DNA of 64,000 bases, taken from the NCBI GenBank assembly GCA_026225945.1, contig JAMJFZ010001074.1:2999001-3063000 (forward strand), read 5' to 3'. The position numbers and the translations under genes are program-made. The notes under the pieces are model-generated. The model saw only the letters and a program-made list of their open reading frames with translations, ran no database searches and was not told the DNA's origin. Position 1 is the stretch's first letter, and the number at the start of each line of letters is the position of its first letter. The DNA comes from Cricetomys ansorgei. Taxonomy: Eukaryota > Chordata > Mammalia > Rodentia > Nesomyidae. Below, piece by piece: positions 40,862 through 53,310 of the stretch.

Positions 40862-41785
40862 GTAAATAAAAATCTCTATTTATTGTGTTTCAGATACTTT
40901 TCAGTTTTTCCAAATTTTATCAAAGCATGGAGATCAGCAGACTGTCAGGGGGAATATCCCACTTCGGAACAGGATTAAGTAACTGTGAGAGCTTGATTAC
41001 TGACTCCCTTGGAAGGTCTAAGCATGTCTGGAAACAAGGCTCAAGGAATGATACCTGTCCCTTTCCATCTCTCTCCTCGGTTTTTCTCTAGTGATTTCTT
41101 TTTCTTGTGGGCTCTTTTCCTGGCTTCTGCATGTACTAGGCTGATTCCTGCCTCTGCAGCTCCCACCCCCAAGCCTGCCTCAGGAGACAGACCCTAACCC
41201 ACATCTGCATCATTTCTGAGGTGAGTTTTGTTAACTTAACCCGAGTCTTCTTTCCAGTTCCTAACCAATCACTACAGTCCAAGGGATGGAATTTGCTTAT
41301 TGCATGCCTACTTCAAAGAAGACTGAACCTTTCACGTAAGAATTTATAGAAGCAAAATGCAAAAGAGAAGATTTGTAATCCCAAAGGAAACTGATGCCCT
41401 TTACCAAAATAAGAAACTGTTCCTGGAGTAACGAATGCAAAATCGTTCAAGTCACTTAATTTGGGGACTTTTTACAAGGATGAAGTTCCCTTGAAGTCAT
41501 ATTCCAGCAGGTCCTGAGCTCACAGGGACCCTGGCAGCCCACGAGCAGAATATAATGATGCAGAGGGTAGACCTTGCAAGTGTCCACAGAGGAAACCCAG
41601 GGGCTATTAATACTGTGTTGATAAATCCTAAGTGTCTTGACTCAACTGTGTCAAGGTTTAGATAAACATATTCCCAAACATGTCTAGTTTTCACCCTATC
41701 CAATTCCCTGTCTCTGAAACCTTAGCCATTCACAGAGAATGAAATAAGTGTATTCTCTAAGAATATGCATTTTTTTAAGTTAGAC
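40862..41785. other. Unique stretch, no gene
   Basis: About 920 bp, no repeats recognised. Small frames at 40885-41091 and 41009-41197 are unsupported. Confidence 0.4.
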
Positions 41786-42025
41786 TTCCAGACTTCAAAC
41801 ACTCACCCCAATAAAAACAAACAAAAAATACTTTCCTAGCTCTCTAGTTGTGTGGCCTTGGCAAAGCTAATTAACTTTTATAAGTTTTCATTCCTCATAT
41901 TTAAAATGAAAATTAAAGCAGTACCTACCTCCAGGGCTAATGTATCAATAAACCTATTGCTTCCAAGGCATTGATATCTTTAATGGATAGCAACTTCTTG
42001 ACAAAATGTCAGCTAATATTATCAA
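41786..42025 (-). mobile_element. MIR SINE, nearly full length, antisense
   Basis: It reads 'cttccagacttcaaacac', 'ctagttgtgtggccttggca', 'ttttcattcctcatatttaa', 'agcagtacctacctccaggg' and 'aaatgtcagctaatattatc', an ordered antisense MIR match. A clear old tRNA-derived SINE. Confidence 0.7.
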
Positions 42026-42499
42026 TCTCTAAGAGCTTGTGAAAGGGTCAGGATGTCTATCACATTTCAATTGCAAGATTCTTGGTCTAAAGACTTCTAG
42101 GTACAACTCAATGTCAGATTTGTTGAACAGTGGGGAAGATAGATATTTTTATATTTATTATTTTTATTTATTATACTTATTTATTTATCTGTTATATTTG
42201 TACAACTTACCTAAGCATGGTATTATACTCCAGCTAAAGCATCTTTAGCCATTTTGCAAAGAAATGATAATTGCATAGGTCTAGGCACAACAAATATTCA
42301 AGTGTAGTTTCTGAGGCATTGAGTTTTGATGTTTTTACTGACAGAAAGATTCTGATTTCATTCTTACCTTAATTTGAAGCCTTTTCAGAATGGTACAACA
42401 AAACTATATAAGATGAGATTCCCGCCTGTGTGTGTATTGATTTGAATTTTAAACTGTTAACTTTAATGTCTATATTAGTTGTAGTTTTGTTTCTAACAT
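42026..42499. other. Unique with AT-rich simple repeat
   Basis: The segment 42145-42200 is a TTTA/TTAT-rich low-complexity stretch. The rest shows no repeat family or gene. Confidence 0.45.
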
Positions 42500-42825
42500 A
42501 ACTTACAAAAGAATGGGTATATTTGGCTTCTGGCTCCAGAAGGTTAGAACCATTAATAGTGGAGAATACATAGTATCAGGTAATCAGTCATGGGAGCATA
42601 AGCAGGAAGCTGAAAATTCACCTGCTGACCACAAGCAAGAAGCAGAGAGAGCAAACTGCAAGTGGTGAATGCTTTTAAATCTCTAAGCCCACCCCCAGTG
42701 ACATACTTCCTCCAGCAAGTTGTATCACATACACCTCCCCAAACAGTACCACCACATAGGGGCCAAGTACTCAAACACTCTAGACTATGAAGGACATTTC
42801 TTAGAACCACTACAATGTCTCTGCT
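42500..42825 (-). mobile_element. Rodent MaLR-type LTR, antisense
   Basis: It reads 'ttggcttctggctccagaag', 'agtcatgggagcataagcag', 'agcccacccccagtgacata', 'cacctccccaaacagtacca' and 'ggccaagtactcaaacac'. This is the same antisense MaLR family as at 232-556 and 2589-2989. The left end is degraded. Confidence 0.6.
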
Positions 42826-43711
42826 ATGGTCACAAACATCAGATCAAATTTAGATACGGGCTTTCCTTTACTGCTTATGGTTAGCATCTTTAACTTCTGT
42901 GCCTTTTGTCGCTCTGCATCTCAGGAAAATCTTCTGATGCTGTAAGCATTTCTGCTTTGCTTTTAACCTCCCTGGTAGATATAAAATGTTCAACTTGGAA
43001 GTGGATATTTGTCAGCTGCCTACTAAGTCTTCCTGTCTTCCCTCTTCCTAAGACAAATGGGGTGGCATTTGGAATCAATTTTCCATCACTTCATGGTAGG
43101 TGTGTTATTGGAATGGGTTTGGATCTATTTCTGGTTCTGGGTGTGGACTCTGATGTGACTCCATCTGTTAGGATTAATTAAGAAGGAAGTGAATCAGGAC
43201 ATCAAGATCACCTGATTTCAGTATCTGGCCAGGTTAGTGCAGAGAGAAATGTGGGAGTTCATATTATGGTAGCAGGAAGAAAAACCCTTTGTCTGGGTCT
43301 GGATAGTGTGGTGTTTGTGGATGAGGCCTGACATTACTGCAGCCCTCTTCATCGCCATGGTGGAAGTCAGACCCCTACACACAGAAGCATAGGAAGAAAT
43401 GGAACTAGATGGACTGCTTAAATCTTAACCTGGGTCCTGTGCAAACCACTGCTGAAGCCTTCCCAACGTAGCTCGACTAACAGCTATATGAGCCAGGAAA
43501 CATTTGCTTTACCAGGACACGTTGTTACTTGGATCTGATACCTTCCAGATAGATATAATTGCTCTCACTTTTACACCTAAGTTTAATTTTTTTTTTTTTC
43601 TTTTACCTGTGAGGAAAATTTCTTCCAAATGTATTATTTTCAAAAATACCTTGTATATTTAATTCCAATTTAGGGATACTTTGGGGTTTTGTTTGCTTAT
43701 TTTTTAATCTG
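42826..43711. other. Unique stretch, no gene
   Basis: About 890 bp with no confident repeat. Frames at 42890-43078 and 42906-43181 overlap on opposite strands and carry no recognised domain. A T-run lies at 43588-43599. Confidence 0.4.
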
Positions 43712-43850
43712 TTTGAGACAGGATCTCACCATGCAGCCCTGGCTGGCATGGAGCCTGCTATATAGACCAGGTTGGCCTTGAACTCATAGATATCCCCCTG
43801 CCTCTGCCTCTCCAGTTCTGAGATTAAAGGCATGCACCACCATACTGGGC
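43712..43850 (-). mobile_element. B1 SINE, antisense
   Basis: It reads 'tttgagacaggatctcacca', 'tatagaccaggttggccttg', 'aactcatagatatccccctg' and 'gagattaaaggcatgcacca', a full antisense B1. Confidence 0.85.
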
Positions 43851-44310
43851 CATCACTAAACTAAACTGGATTGATTTTCTAGTCCAGTGAAAATTAGTAT
43901 AATATTCCTTGGGTAAAATCACTTAAATTCTTAGGTCATAAAATGTCCTAATCCTAGGGTAAATTCCTGAAGATACAATCAGTTTTTTTTTTTAATAGTA
44001 TAAATTTTAGGCACTAACTAATATGATTTGGTAGACTATTTTTTTTCCTTCTATAAGACATTGACGGTGCTGTTTAGACAGTAAATGTTAACATGTGCCT
44101 CCTACAGACATTCTTCTCTACCCTGGACCTTGCTGAAAGTACATGCTGTCTCCTGTCTCCTTTCTTTGCATTTCCATGGGGCAACTCATCAGAATTAAAC
44201 TTTTTCCTTTAAAATCTAGAACTATTTGCCTGAATGACACAGAGTAGAATATTGAAGCGTATCTGCAGATCGCCATCTTGAAGTGAACATTAAGAAATTT
44301 AAAAATGTCA
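43851..44310. other. Unique spacer, nothing recognised
   Basis: About 460 bp with T-runs at 43984-43993 and 44040-44046. No repeat family or gene. Confidence 0.4.
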
Positions 44311-44636
44311 GTATGGGACAGAGGAAATGGCTATGTCAGCATAGTGCTTACGAGGGTGAGAACCCCCAGGACCCATGGAAAAGAGCTGCGTAGGGTGGTG
44401 TGTGCCTGCAAATGCAGAGTTGGAGATGTAAAGGCAGGAAGATCCCTGTGGCTTAAGCTTGGTGACCAGGCCAGGCCGTCTAGTGAAATCAGCAAGCATC
44501 AGGTTCAGTGAAAGATCCTGTTTCAAAAAGTGAGGTAGAGAACAACTGGGGATTGTTGACATACACCTTTGACATTCACAGGTAGATTCACCCACACGAA
44601 CACACACACACACACAGACACACTCACTCACACAAG
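44311..44636 (+). mobile_element. B4 SINE
   Basis: It starts 'acagaggaaatggctatgtc', then 'gagaacccccaggacccatg', 'gtggtgtgtgcctgcaaatg', 'gtgaaagatcctgtttcaaa' and a (CA)n tail at 44600-44635. This is a full-length B4 layout with its usual tail. Confidence 0.75.
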
Positions 44637-45696
44637 GGTGGTAGCAATGAATAAATTCTGAGAGCAGCATAAGTGCTATACATTGTGATATATATATAAT
44701 ATCACATATAAAGCTGCGAACCTACACTATTTCAAGACCATAACCATCTAGCTAAACAATTTGATAAGAGCTGAGACAGCCCTACATTTCCCACTGTAGC
44801 CACAGTAGTACCTGTGGCAACGATTGTTTCTCTGTTACTGCCAATTTTCAGGACGTAGACTAATAACCGGTCTGAATTAAAACAACTTTGAAGATGTACT
44901 GCCCGAACACATATGCTCAGAAGAACCGGTATCAGCCCCAGCTTGGGCTCACAGTCTGTGGCACCTCTCAGGGCTTCACGCTGCTTGTTCCTGGGCATGC
45001 CCACTAAAGGCGTCCGCATTCAAGGCAGAGGTTCTGCCACTGAAGACAGTGACAGAGACGACAGCAACCTTTAATAATTTATGGATTTGAACTGCTTTGG
45101 AAAGGACTTTATATGTGTTTGTTGTCTGTTTATTTCAAGAAATGAAAATGCTCATATCTTCATCGAGTAAAGAGATTTCCCTTCCTGCGTAGAAGGGAAA
45201 CGGCAGGCACCAAGGAGCAGCTGTTAGACAAGCCTTGTGTCTCCAAGGCCTTTCTGTTCAGGAATCCATCAGTAGCTCTTCTCCCAGTTGACTTATTCCT
45301 TTCTCTCAACTGAGATTTGAGCTTAAAATCTTCTCTTACATATTGCTTCATATAGTGATACAAGATTACCCAGGGACAGGTAAGCAATTTAAGTAAACTT
45401 AAAATTAAGTTCTTATAAGACTAAATATCTTTTAAATAAATATGCATACCTTTAAGTTAGAATCAAGAACATTAAGTAATTCATGCGATGGTTTGTTCAT
45501 AGTTAGTTTCAATTAAGGTAAATCTTTAAAATAATCTTTTATATATGAAGATGTTTTATGATCTGAATTATAAATATTCATCATAATTATATATTACAAT
45601 TAAAATTCTCTGTTTGGATCTTCTTTATTTATATATCAAGAAGAAGCTTGATGTTATTCATGAGTCTGAGGAGCCACGCCTTTTTTCTACATAGAA
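44637..45696. other. Unique stretch, no gene
   Basis: About 1.06 kb, no recognised repeats. The antisense frames 44732-45019 and 45160-45387 have no domain I can name. Confidence 0.4.
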
Positions 45697-45912
45697 ATTT
45701 TTAAATAAACATTTATTTATGTTTATTTTGTGTGTAGGAGTGTTTTCCTGCTTGTGTGTATGTGCAGTACCTGTAGAAGCCAGAAGAGGGCAACAGAAAC
45801 CCTGGAACTGGGGTTCTAGGTGGTTGTGAGCCACCGTGTAGGTGCTGGGAACCAAACCCAGGTCTTCTTCAAAAGGACCTGTGTTCTTAATTGCCAGGCC
45901 ACCTCTTCTGCC
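45697..45912 (-). mobile_element. B3 SINE, antisense, with target duplication
   Basis: It reads 'atttatttatgtttattttg', 'ctgtagaagccagaagaggg', 'gtggttgtgagccaccgtgt' and 'ggaaccaaacccaggtcttc', then ends with the SINE head. An ACATAGAA repeat flanks it (45689-45696 and 45919-45926), supporting a retroposed insertion. Confidence 0.75.
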
Positions 45913-46014
45913 TTCATCACATAGAAGCTTTCAAAGCATGGTCTGTGACAATATAGTTCCAGTGTCACTGTGCGCTATTTGTATTTGTTTGGTTTGTTGT
46001 TGTTGTTGTTATTG

Positions 46015-46136
46015 TATTGAGACCTGGGCTTCACGTTGTCCAGGCTGACCTTGAATTCACTATGTCACTGAGGCTGGACTTGAACTCCCCATCCTCTACA
46101 CTGCTGGGATTACAATCATATGACACCATGCTGTAC
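46015..46136 (-). mobile_element. Old B1-like SINE, antisense
   Basis: It reads 'gttgtccaggctgaccttga', 'ggctggacttgaactcccca' and 'ctgctgggattacaatcata', an antisense diverged B1/proto-B1. A (TTG)n run precedes it at 45982-46008. Confidence 0.65.
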
Positions 46137-47464
46137 CTTTGCTAGTGGAATTTCAAAAGAACCCGTTTGTTGACTCAGTCTCAAAGCTTCCACAGTGTTA
46201 GATCTTAGAACATGAGCATGTTATCATTTTTCATTCGGGAGCCTATAAAAAGTACTTCTTCGTTCTGCTCAATCTGACCTACCAGAGTATCCTTTTACCT
46301 ATCACTCAGACAAGATAAGTCATATGTCCTCATCTCACATATTGTTCTGATGGAAAATGTCTTATTTCTTCTACCTAGACCTGCATGGCTAAGATTTTCT
46401 GCTGAGAAAGACCATGTCTTATTTTTCACGTGGAACTACTATTTTTAAGTAATCACCATAAATATGTGGTGGGCCCATTGGCAGGCTGTATAAGTACTTA
46501 CGCTTCAGAAAAACGTACATTCATGAGAAGACTGGATTCCACGGGGGCAGCCAGGATGGACACATTTAGCCTCATCTTGCAGCTCTAGCTCACTCCTTCC
46601 TGTCTGGGTCTCTGAGTAACATGTGCTTTAATCATTCCAGCTCACTGACTCATTGAAAAGTAAACACAAAGGTGATAATTAATTAGCAGTGCACAGTCTT
46701 TCTTACAAGTTGGATGCATCTTCCTGCTAGAACATCATTCTCCGGAAAGATATGTAGCACCTCACGCTTCAGGTTATGTGGGTTCATTTTTCCTCAAGCT
46801 TTGATATCTGTGGCTTCAGATTCATAATATTTTGCTTGGATTTTCAACTTTATTCAAATCTGTATAACTTCTACAACCAACTGAAATAAACCAGATGAAG
46901 GATTTTAACTACACACCACACATCCACTCACCAAATCAATTTCTTTCTGTTTTTTTTCTTTCTTTCTTTTCTTTTTTTTTTTTGGTTTCTGGTTCCCCCA
47001 TCTGCGTGGCTTAGTTCCTGTGAGGCCAGATTTAGAAATGGGTGGGAAAACATTGCCTAACTAAAGGAGTGTTAATCATTTCCACTTAATAGAAGTAACA
47101 TTTTTATTGCTACTTTACTGATGGAATCTTTTGCCCAAGGCAAGAAACAATAACAAAATCCCTCCTACCTGCCTGTCTAGAAAGAATTCTAATCTGTCTG
47201 GGAAGCAGCCACCCCTGAAGGATGCTGAGGGAGGTTCTCAGGGTCCTGGCCTGCTTGGAGATGCCCTGAGGAAATGTGGCAGTTTAAGTAACTACCCAAT
47301 TGCCCAGGTTGACAGAAGAGACACTGGATCTGGACACCAGCATTTGGGGTTCTGGTTCTGGTGCACCTTTTGTCTGGTGTGACCTTCCAGCAGGCAATAC
47401 TTACTTAAATCTACCAGGTCTTTTATATTCCTTCTGAAGAATGTCAACAACAATGTTACAAGTT
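46137..47464. other. Unique stretch with T-rich run
   Basis: About 1.3 kb. A TTTC/T-run occupies 46949-46984. No repeat family is otherwise recognised and no gene. Confidence 0.4.
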
Positions 47465-47605
47465 GCAGGTTAGGGTGAACCAAGGCACAGAGAGGGCCAG
47501 TGACTCGGCTGGAGTCCACACGGCTAGCAGTTTGCTAAGCCAGAAGCTAGCTCTAAGTTTTCCTTTCCTGTCTCTGATTCTACTGCCTTCCACTGTACTC
47601 TGATA
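47465..47605 (+). mobile_element. MIR SINE fragment
   Basis: The stretch 'caaggcacagagagggccag', 'tgactcggctggagtccaca' and 'cggctagcagtttgctaagc' follows the MIR body (…gaggcacagagaggttaagt… and …cacacagctagtaagtggc…). Good match for about 100 bp. Confidence 0.6.
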
Positions 47606-48651
47606 GTTTTCTTTTACTGGGTTTTTATTTTGATTTATTTTAATCTGAAAAATTAGATGATTGAGCTAAACCTCACAAAACCCTTTGAACCTGAATACCC
47701 TATGATCTTAAAATTGAGTGTTACCCTCAGATTCGGGAAGAATACAATTTGGATCAGTTCAGCCCAAACAATACGTATATTTATAAAATAAAGCCGAGAA
47801 GCTGTGGGTCGGGAGTGGTTTGAGATTAAGCGTCTGGTATTAATCTGGGGAAGCTTCCGGACTAAAAGGGTTTCATCTGGTACAGGCAGGAAGAAAGCCA
47901 TGATGCTGGTTGGCAGATGGGAGAGAGCCAACTCAAGCCTTCTCAGAACTCTCAAAACACATTGCAGAGGATTCAAAAGGAAAGGCCATTAGCAGAGCCT
48001 CCTGATGGAAAGACAGGCTCTCAGGATCAAGCATCTTGCTGAGGAAAATGGAAATGGGCCTCTCACTCAGAATCGTTCCTTCCTTGGGAATTCATACATT
48101 ACTGACTGACTGACTGATTGACTGTCTAAGGTGAACTGAACTGCAGAATTGCTTTGAAGCCTGCAGTTAACAAGCTGTAATTGAGAAACTGTCCAGGAGA
48201 AACCCTGAAAGAATAATGTTTCCACGTTTCAGAGCTTGCCAAAATACAGTTTCCTTTCTGCTCTTCATTTCCTCCCTCTTCAAATTCATTTTTTTAAAGA
48301 AGCATTTACATCAAGAAATATTCTATTTTGTAACTGTTTGTAATTAATAGTTAGCATCTTTCTTTTTTTTTTGGAATATTGAAAATGTTAGCAAATGTTG
48401 ACACTGTATTTTTTTCTAGTGTGCTATGGAGAAAGTACCCAAAGTGAAAAGTGGTTGTATCTTTTTCGCTCAGCTTGAGACATTATTAAAGAGAATTTTA
48501 AGATTCACAGCATCACTGTGAACAAAACAACAGAAGTGCAGGCTGGGAGATAAAGTATGTAGTGATATCTCAGTGTTCCTTTTCTTTGACATGTTGCTGA
48601 TCCTCTACACTAAATGTGCCCAATATGCAATCTTTCAACCTGTAAAAACCA
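47606..48651. other. Unique; short (GACT)n at 48099-48124
   Basis: About 1 kb. A six-unit GACT/GATT tetranucleotide run is the only repeat seen. The antisense frame 47653-47976 (107 codons) has no recognised domain. Confidence 0.4.
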
Positions 48652-48928
48652 CTGTGGTTGGATGCCGTAAAAGTCTCCATTCACTGAACTATAGGCTTGA
48701 ATTCGATCTCTGCATCCATGTTAAAAATGAAGCATGGTAGCATCTGCTTGTAATCCCAGTGCCAGAGAAGCTGGAACAGCAGGACCCTTTGGCTCACTGG
48801 CTTCACCCAATGTTGACCCCAGGCCTACACACATGTGTTCATTCATGTGCACACACACCACCCACAAGATGTGCAGACACATGAAGATGCATGCACACAC
48901 ATGCACTCAGTCATGCATGCACACACAT
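48652..48928 (+). mobile_element. B4 SINE with CA-rich tail
   Basis: It reads 'gaattcgatctctgcatcca', 'gcatggtagcatctgcttgt', 'aatcccagtgccagagaagc' and then a CA/CATG-rich tail (48825-48928). The B4 head is diverged. Confidence 0.6.
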
Positions 48929-48984
48929 AAGTAAGTAAATAAAAGACAAATAGATAAAAATAATTGTATCTACTAAGATGCCAG

Positions 48985-49150
48985 CACCTTTAGCTAGACA
49001 CTTTATTTGTATGATCTTTAATCTTTACAGTAATTCTTCAAAATAGAAATTTCAAAAGCAGAGTGACTCATTAACATGAAGCCCGGGGTTGGGGCTAAAG
49101 TATCAGTCAGCTTGACCCCAAATGCCCACCTCTTCCTTCTATACTGTTTA
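48985..49150 (+). mobile_element. MIR SINE fragment
   Basis: It reads 'tagacactttatttgtatga', 'tctttaatctttacagtaat' and 'gcccggggttggggctaaag', then ends 'ccttctatactgt', matching MIR with an internal gap. Confidence 0.5.
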
Positions 49151-49712
49151 AAAGATATGTATGTATAAATAAATATATGGGCTATTTTAACAAGTTAAAG
49201 GCATGTTACTTAATGGCTATGTTGAAATATCTTTAGTCCTGCACTGTGACGTGGAATCTGCCACAAAGCATGATGGATCCAAGCTATCTCCTCCTCCCAC
49301 GAAGGAAATTTCCACCTTTAAAATAGTGGGTTGGGCTTTGGGGAATAAAGATACTTCCAAATAAATTTTTTTCCAGAAAGTTAAAAGTGTTGTTTAAATG
49401 GACCTTTTTGACTAGAAATACAGGCAACCATATGGCCAGGCATCACTGGATGTGCAGGGCCCCTTTGTGTTTACTAGTTGCCACCTTGAAAGCTGGAAAT
49501 GCTTGCCCTCACTGGAATGGATTTCTGCTTTGCTGCAGAATGCCCATTTGTGGAGCTGGTTTCCTTGACTTGGGGATGGAAGAAAGCAATCAGAATAGAA
49601 TATTGAGGGAAGAAGAAAGACCAAATGTCCACCCTAGATGCTTGCTCACTTCCAAAAATCTCCTTTCGCTTTCCTTACCTACATGAAATGAGAGGCCTCA
49701 AACAGCAATTAT
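49151..49712. other. Unique stretch, no gene
   Basis: About 560 bp. The frame 49387-49686 (99 codons) runs towards the CA array and has no recognised domain. The segment may be conserved but cannot be judged here. Confidence 0.4.
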
Positions 49713-49920
49713 ACACACACATACACACACACACACACACACACATACATACACACACACACACACACATACACATACACACACACATACATACACACAC
49801 ACACACACATACACACACGCACATACACACACACGCACATACACACACACACATACACACACACATACACACATGCACATACACACACACACATACACAC
49901 ACATACACACATACACACAT

Positions 49921-49960
<40 letters not shown>

Positions 49961-50012
49961 ACACACACACACACATACACACACACACACACATACACAC
50001 ACACACACACAC

Positions 50013-50064
<52 letters not shown>
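49713..50064. repeat. Long imperfect (CA)n microsatellite, 350 bp
   Basis: About 350 bp of CA repeats broken by frequent ATACA and a few GCACA variants, with the last 48 bp a pure CA run. All the long His/Thr or Cys/Val frames overlapping it (49625-50140 + and the antisense frames) are translations of this array, not genes. Confidence 0.97.
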
Positions 50065-50065
<1 letters not shown>

Positions 50066-50216
50066 GGACCAAAGGATGCCCTAGATAGGAGTAACAGAAA
50101 GTGGGCAGGGACACGAGAAGTTAATAATAGAAGTGAGTAGGATCGAAATGCATTATGTATCTGTATGAGTCATGAAGCCTATTATTATGTGTAATTAACA
50201 TGCTAATAAAAAAAGA
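50066..50216 (+). mobile_element. Rodent L1 3' tail
   Basis: It reads 'gggcagggacacgagaagtt', 'aggatcgaaatgcattatgt' and 'gtaattaacatgctaataaa', then an A-rich end. This matches the end of a rodent L1 3' UTR. The adjacent CA array may have grown from simple sequence within that UTR. Confidence 0.6.
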
Positions 50217-51105
50217 AAAGAGAGAGAGAGAATTAAATGACTCAGTCAAATAACATCTGAAATTCTAAAGTTTCCCTGAATTTATTTTGCCCAAGGATGA
50301 AAATACAAGAGTCTCTGGCAAAGTGGTTGCAAGTTCTAAATTATTCTCCAGGAAAATGAGAAGTTAAAATGCAGAGGATGACTGGAGATTTTCGCCAAAA
50401 GAATCAATGGAGCTATAAGCACATAGATTGGTGTAGGTGGCTCTAAATCAGAGCTTCCGAGTTTGTGCAGCTGGCACTGTCCACATGCTAACTCACTCTA
50501 CCTACAATGCAATTACCACACATGTTAAGTCGCTCAGCATACAATGCAACTACCATTGCTTCCATCACCACCAACCCCACCCCCCACATCTAAAAATCGC
50601 CTTCCATGGGAGCCAAGGGCGTATTGCAATTGATCTTAGGTGTAGTTCTGTCCTGTGAGTGGCATGCCGAGAGTTTCCTGGTGAGTATTTGGGCTGCCAC
50701 ATAAACAGATGAGTTTTTTCTTTCCTCTTTCCCTTGACAGGAATTCAAATGCAATATAATTTAATCTTGGGACTCTAGTGACTTTGATTGGAAAACTCTC
50801 AAAAGTAATAAAAGATCAAGCCTGCCTCGGTCTCAGTTTATCACCCACACTGCTTGTTAGGTGAGAAAAGCTGAGTTCCAGTCATTGTCTTCTTACTTTC
50901 AGCCCCAAACAGCCCTACCTCATAATAGGTAAGTCTCTGAAATCCTTCCACTCTAAGCGCTCCACCTACAGTTGCTGGAAAGCTGCTTTGATGGCCTCAT
51001 GGAGATTAATAATGCTTAACATGCTAAACCCCTCTAACTTGAGGAAAGTTTCATTCCTTCCCAAGAGTAGGCATAAAATAAGACATGGCAAAACTCAAGT
51101 CATCA
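50217..51105. other. Unique stretch, no gene
   Basis: About 890 bp. A loose direct repeat 'acaatgcaa(t/c)taccat/c' occurs at 50507 and 50540. No repeat family and no gene. Confidence 0.4.
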
Positions 51106-51258
51106 GCCAGGTTTGTGGCTCGTGTCTGTAATCCCAGGAATCAGGAGGACTTCCATAAGTTTGAGGTCATCCAGTGCTATAGGGTGAGTTCTAGAGTTCT
51201 AGGCCAGTCTGAGCTACAGTATGAAGCCCTGTCTTAGGAATAAAGTTAAAAAAAAAAT
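51106..51258 (+). mobile_element. Old B1-like SINE with A tail
   Basis: It starts 'gccaggtttgtggctcgtgt', then 'ctgtaatcccaggaatcagg', 'aagtttgaggtcatccagtg' and 'agccctgtcttaggaataaa', then an A run. A diverged B1 (proto-B1 grade). Confidence 0.65.
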
Positions 51259-53095
51259 CAAGGAATACACCAACATTTAAATGTGTGTACATGGATACAG
51301 GGAACATGATAGACTGTTGTCCTTTGGTAGTTCATTCTCACACTTCTTTTTCTTTCTTTCTTTTTTTTTTTTCAGAATTTGACTTTTTAAAGAAAGATCA
51401 GTGGTTAATAACTCTGTAGGATTCTTAAGCTTTTACTATGTTATTTTGCTTTTCTCAAAGGGTCCATACACTGTAGGTATAAGTATTATGGGATAGATTT
51501 GTCATCTTAAAAAAAATAAAAAAGGTGTCTCAGACGTCATAGGAATATGTTGCTTTCACTTTATTGAAGAGACAATTATAGGTACCACAGGAGTGTCAGC
51601 AGAAGACAAAGTCAAGGAAGTAGACAGTTAGCAATATCGTGAAGGGAAATTAGGAGACGGTGGAGGAAAACATTCTGCATGCCCTGGTTTTGCTTCTGTT
51701 GTATTTGCCATGCATTTTCATGGTGAGAACTGTTCCCTGGTTTTTAAAGCCAAAAACAAGGTACAGACCGTATGAGTGAGGAAAAGATGAATTGATGTGG
51801 TCTGTGCATGAGCTTCGATGCAATCCTCAGCCACAGGGTTTTTGAGTCAAAACAAACATGTAAACGAAGAAGTGATTTTGGTAAATGCTACCACCTAACC
51901 AGCCTCAAGGGCACTCAGAAGTTCTCAGCCGTGAAACTGCCACACTGGGTTCCATGTCTGGAGATCACAGCAGGAGGGTCTGATCAGCAGATGACATTTG
52001 CATCAACAACCCCTGAAAAGATATCATTCTAACAATCAGCTTCTTCTTCTTACACCGTATGTTTGCTTCTGTAGTTCTGTACTTACATTTGCTAAGAAGA
52101 TATTAAGTCCTTTGTTAAAAATATATATATACTTTATTTGTTTCCCATGTCTTCATGGTCAATATAGAATCTTCTTCCTCTTTTATCACTGATAGGCTAT
52201 GTATGTCCTAAACAAAAATATTAAATAAATTTTAAAAAAATGTATTTAAGAGATACAAAAAATTTTAGTCCTTTTCCATAGAATTCTTAAAAAAAGGCAC
52301 GATTTTAATTTATTATTAATTTCAATATTTAATTAGAAAACCTTCCCCGATCAAAGCAAGTCAGTCACATTTCAGAGCCGTTTTTCTCCTAGAAAGTGGC
52401 CAAAAGACAGTAGGTTTAAAATTTCCTGGTGCGTCGGATCTCTAACATTGATCCCAGTCCTTCCTCTTGGGAAAAGGACATGTCCATTGGATGTTTCATG
52501 GCAGCTATTTTAAGGAACACAGTGATCACAACTTGAGTTTAATTCACTCATGGAGGTAAATGATGTATGTGTGCTGAGCTTGGCGTACTCTTTTGAAAGC
52601 ATTTGCCATATATTTCCCTCCTGCTTTCAAATATGTCCCAGGAAGCAAAACTATATAGTCATTACAGTGGCCAACCTCTGGAATAAGGACCCTTCTCATA
52701 GAAACAAACTGCCACACGTGTTTGATATCTGAATTCCTATTAATTTTCCCCATTGGCGTTATATTTTACTTCACAATAAACACAAAGTCTTCATTGTATG
52801 GCCCTAGGTTAGGAAGCATAGAATCAAACTCCGGACATGATCTCTTCCTACTACCAGCTGCTAAAATGAAATGACCACATCTTCATCTCTTCATACGTAA
52901 CACATATGAGCGCATCAGAGTGATTCAAGGCTTGACTGCTAATCGGCTCTGTGATGTTTTTCAAACGGAAAAAGAAATTTCCCAGAATTCTTTTCAGGTC
53001 AGATGATGAAAATCTTCGGGAAAGAAATTCAGGGATACTTGAAGGTAAAGAGGTAGATGTGAAGTTTTAGACACTATTTTGTAAGATGAAGCACA
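51259..53095. other. Unique stretch, no gene
   Basis: About 1.8 kb. A CTTT/T-rich run lies at 51342-51373 and ATATAT at 52122-52133. No repeat family recognised. Frames at 51808-52032, 52544-52753 and 52550-52732 are unsupported. Confidence 0.4.
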
Positions 53096-53310
53096 AAGAA
53101 TGACCTGGCAATATCAAAAATAGATAGATAAAGGACAAATGGGATGGGTGGAGGCAGAAAGAGGAAAGCATGGGAGTGAGGGTAGAATGTGCTCAATGTA
53201 CAATACGTACTTCTATGAGAATGTCTTGTGCATTACAGTACTATCTATGTACAATGGAAATATTCAAGGGAATTTTTTTAATTAAATAAAAATAAATTTT
53301 AAAAGAATGA
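53096..53310 (+). mobile_element. Rodent L1 3' tail
   Basis: It reads 'gagggtagaatgtgctcaat', 'gtacaatacgtacttctatg' and 'agaatgtcttgtgcattaca', then an A-rich end, following the rodent L1 3' UTR end. Confidence 0.6.

Noticed and set aside
44308..44670. 120-codon antisense frame with Cys-Val run
   Set aside because: It lies over the B4 SINE and its CA tail.
47653..47976. 107-codon antisense frame
   Set aside because: No recognisable domain and no splice or promoter context; judged to be chance.
49625..50140. Long plus-strand frame (171 codons) and three antisense frames of 117-138 codons
   Set aside because: They are translations of the CA/TG microsatellite (His-Thr or Cys-Val repeats).
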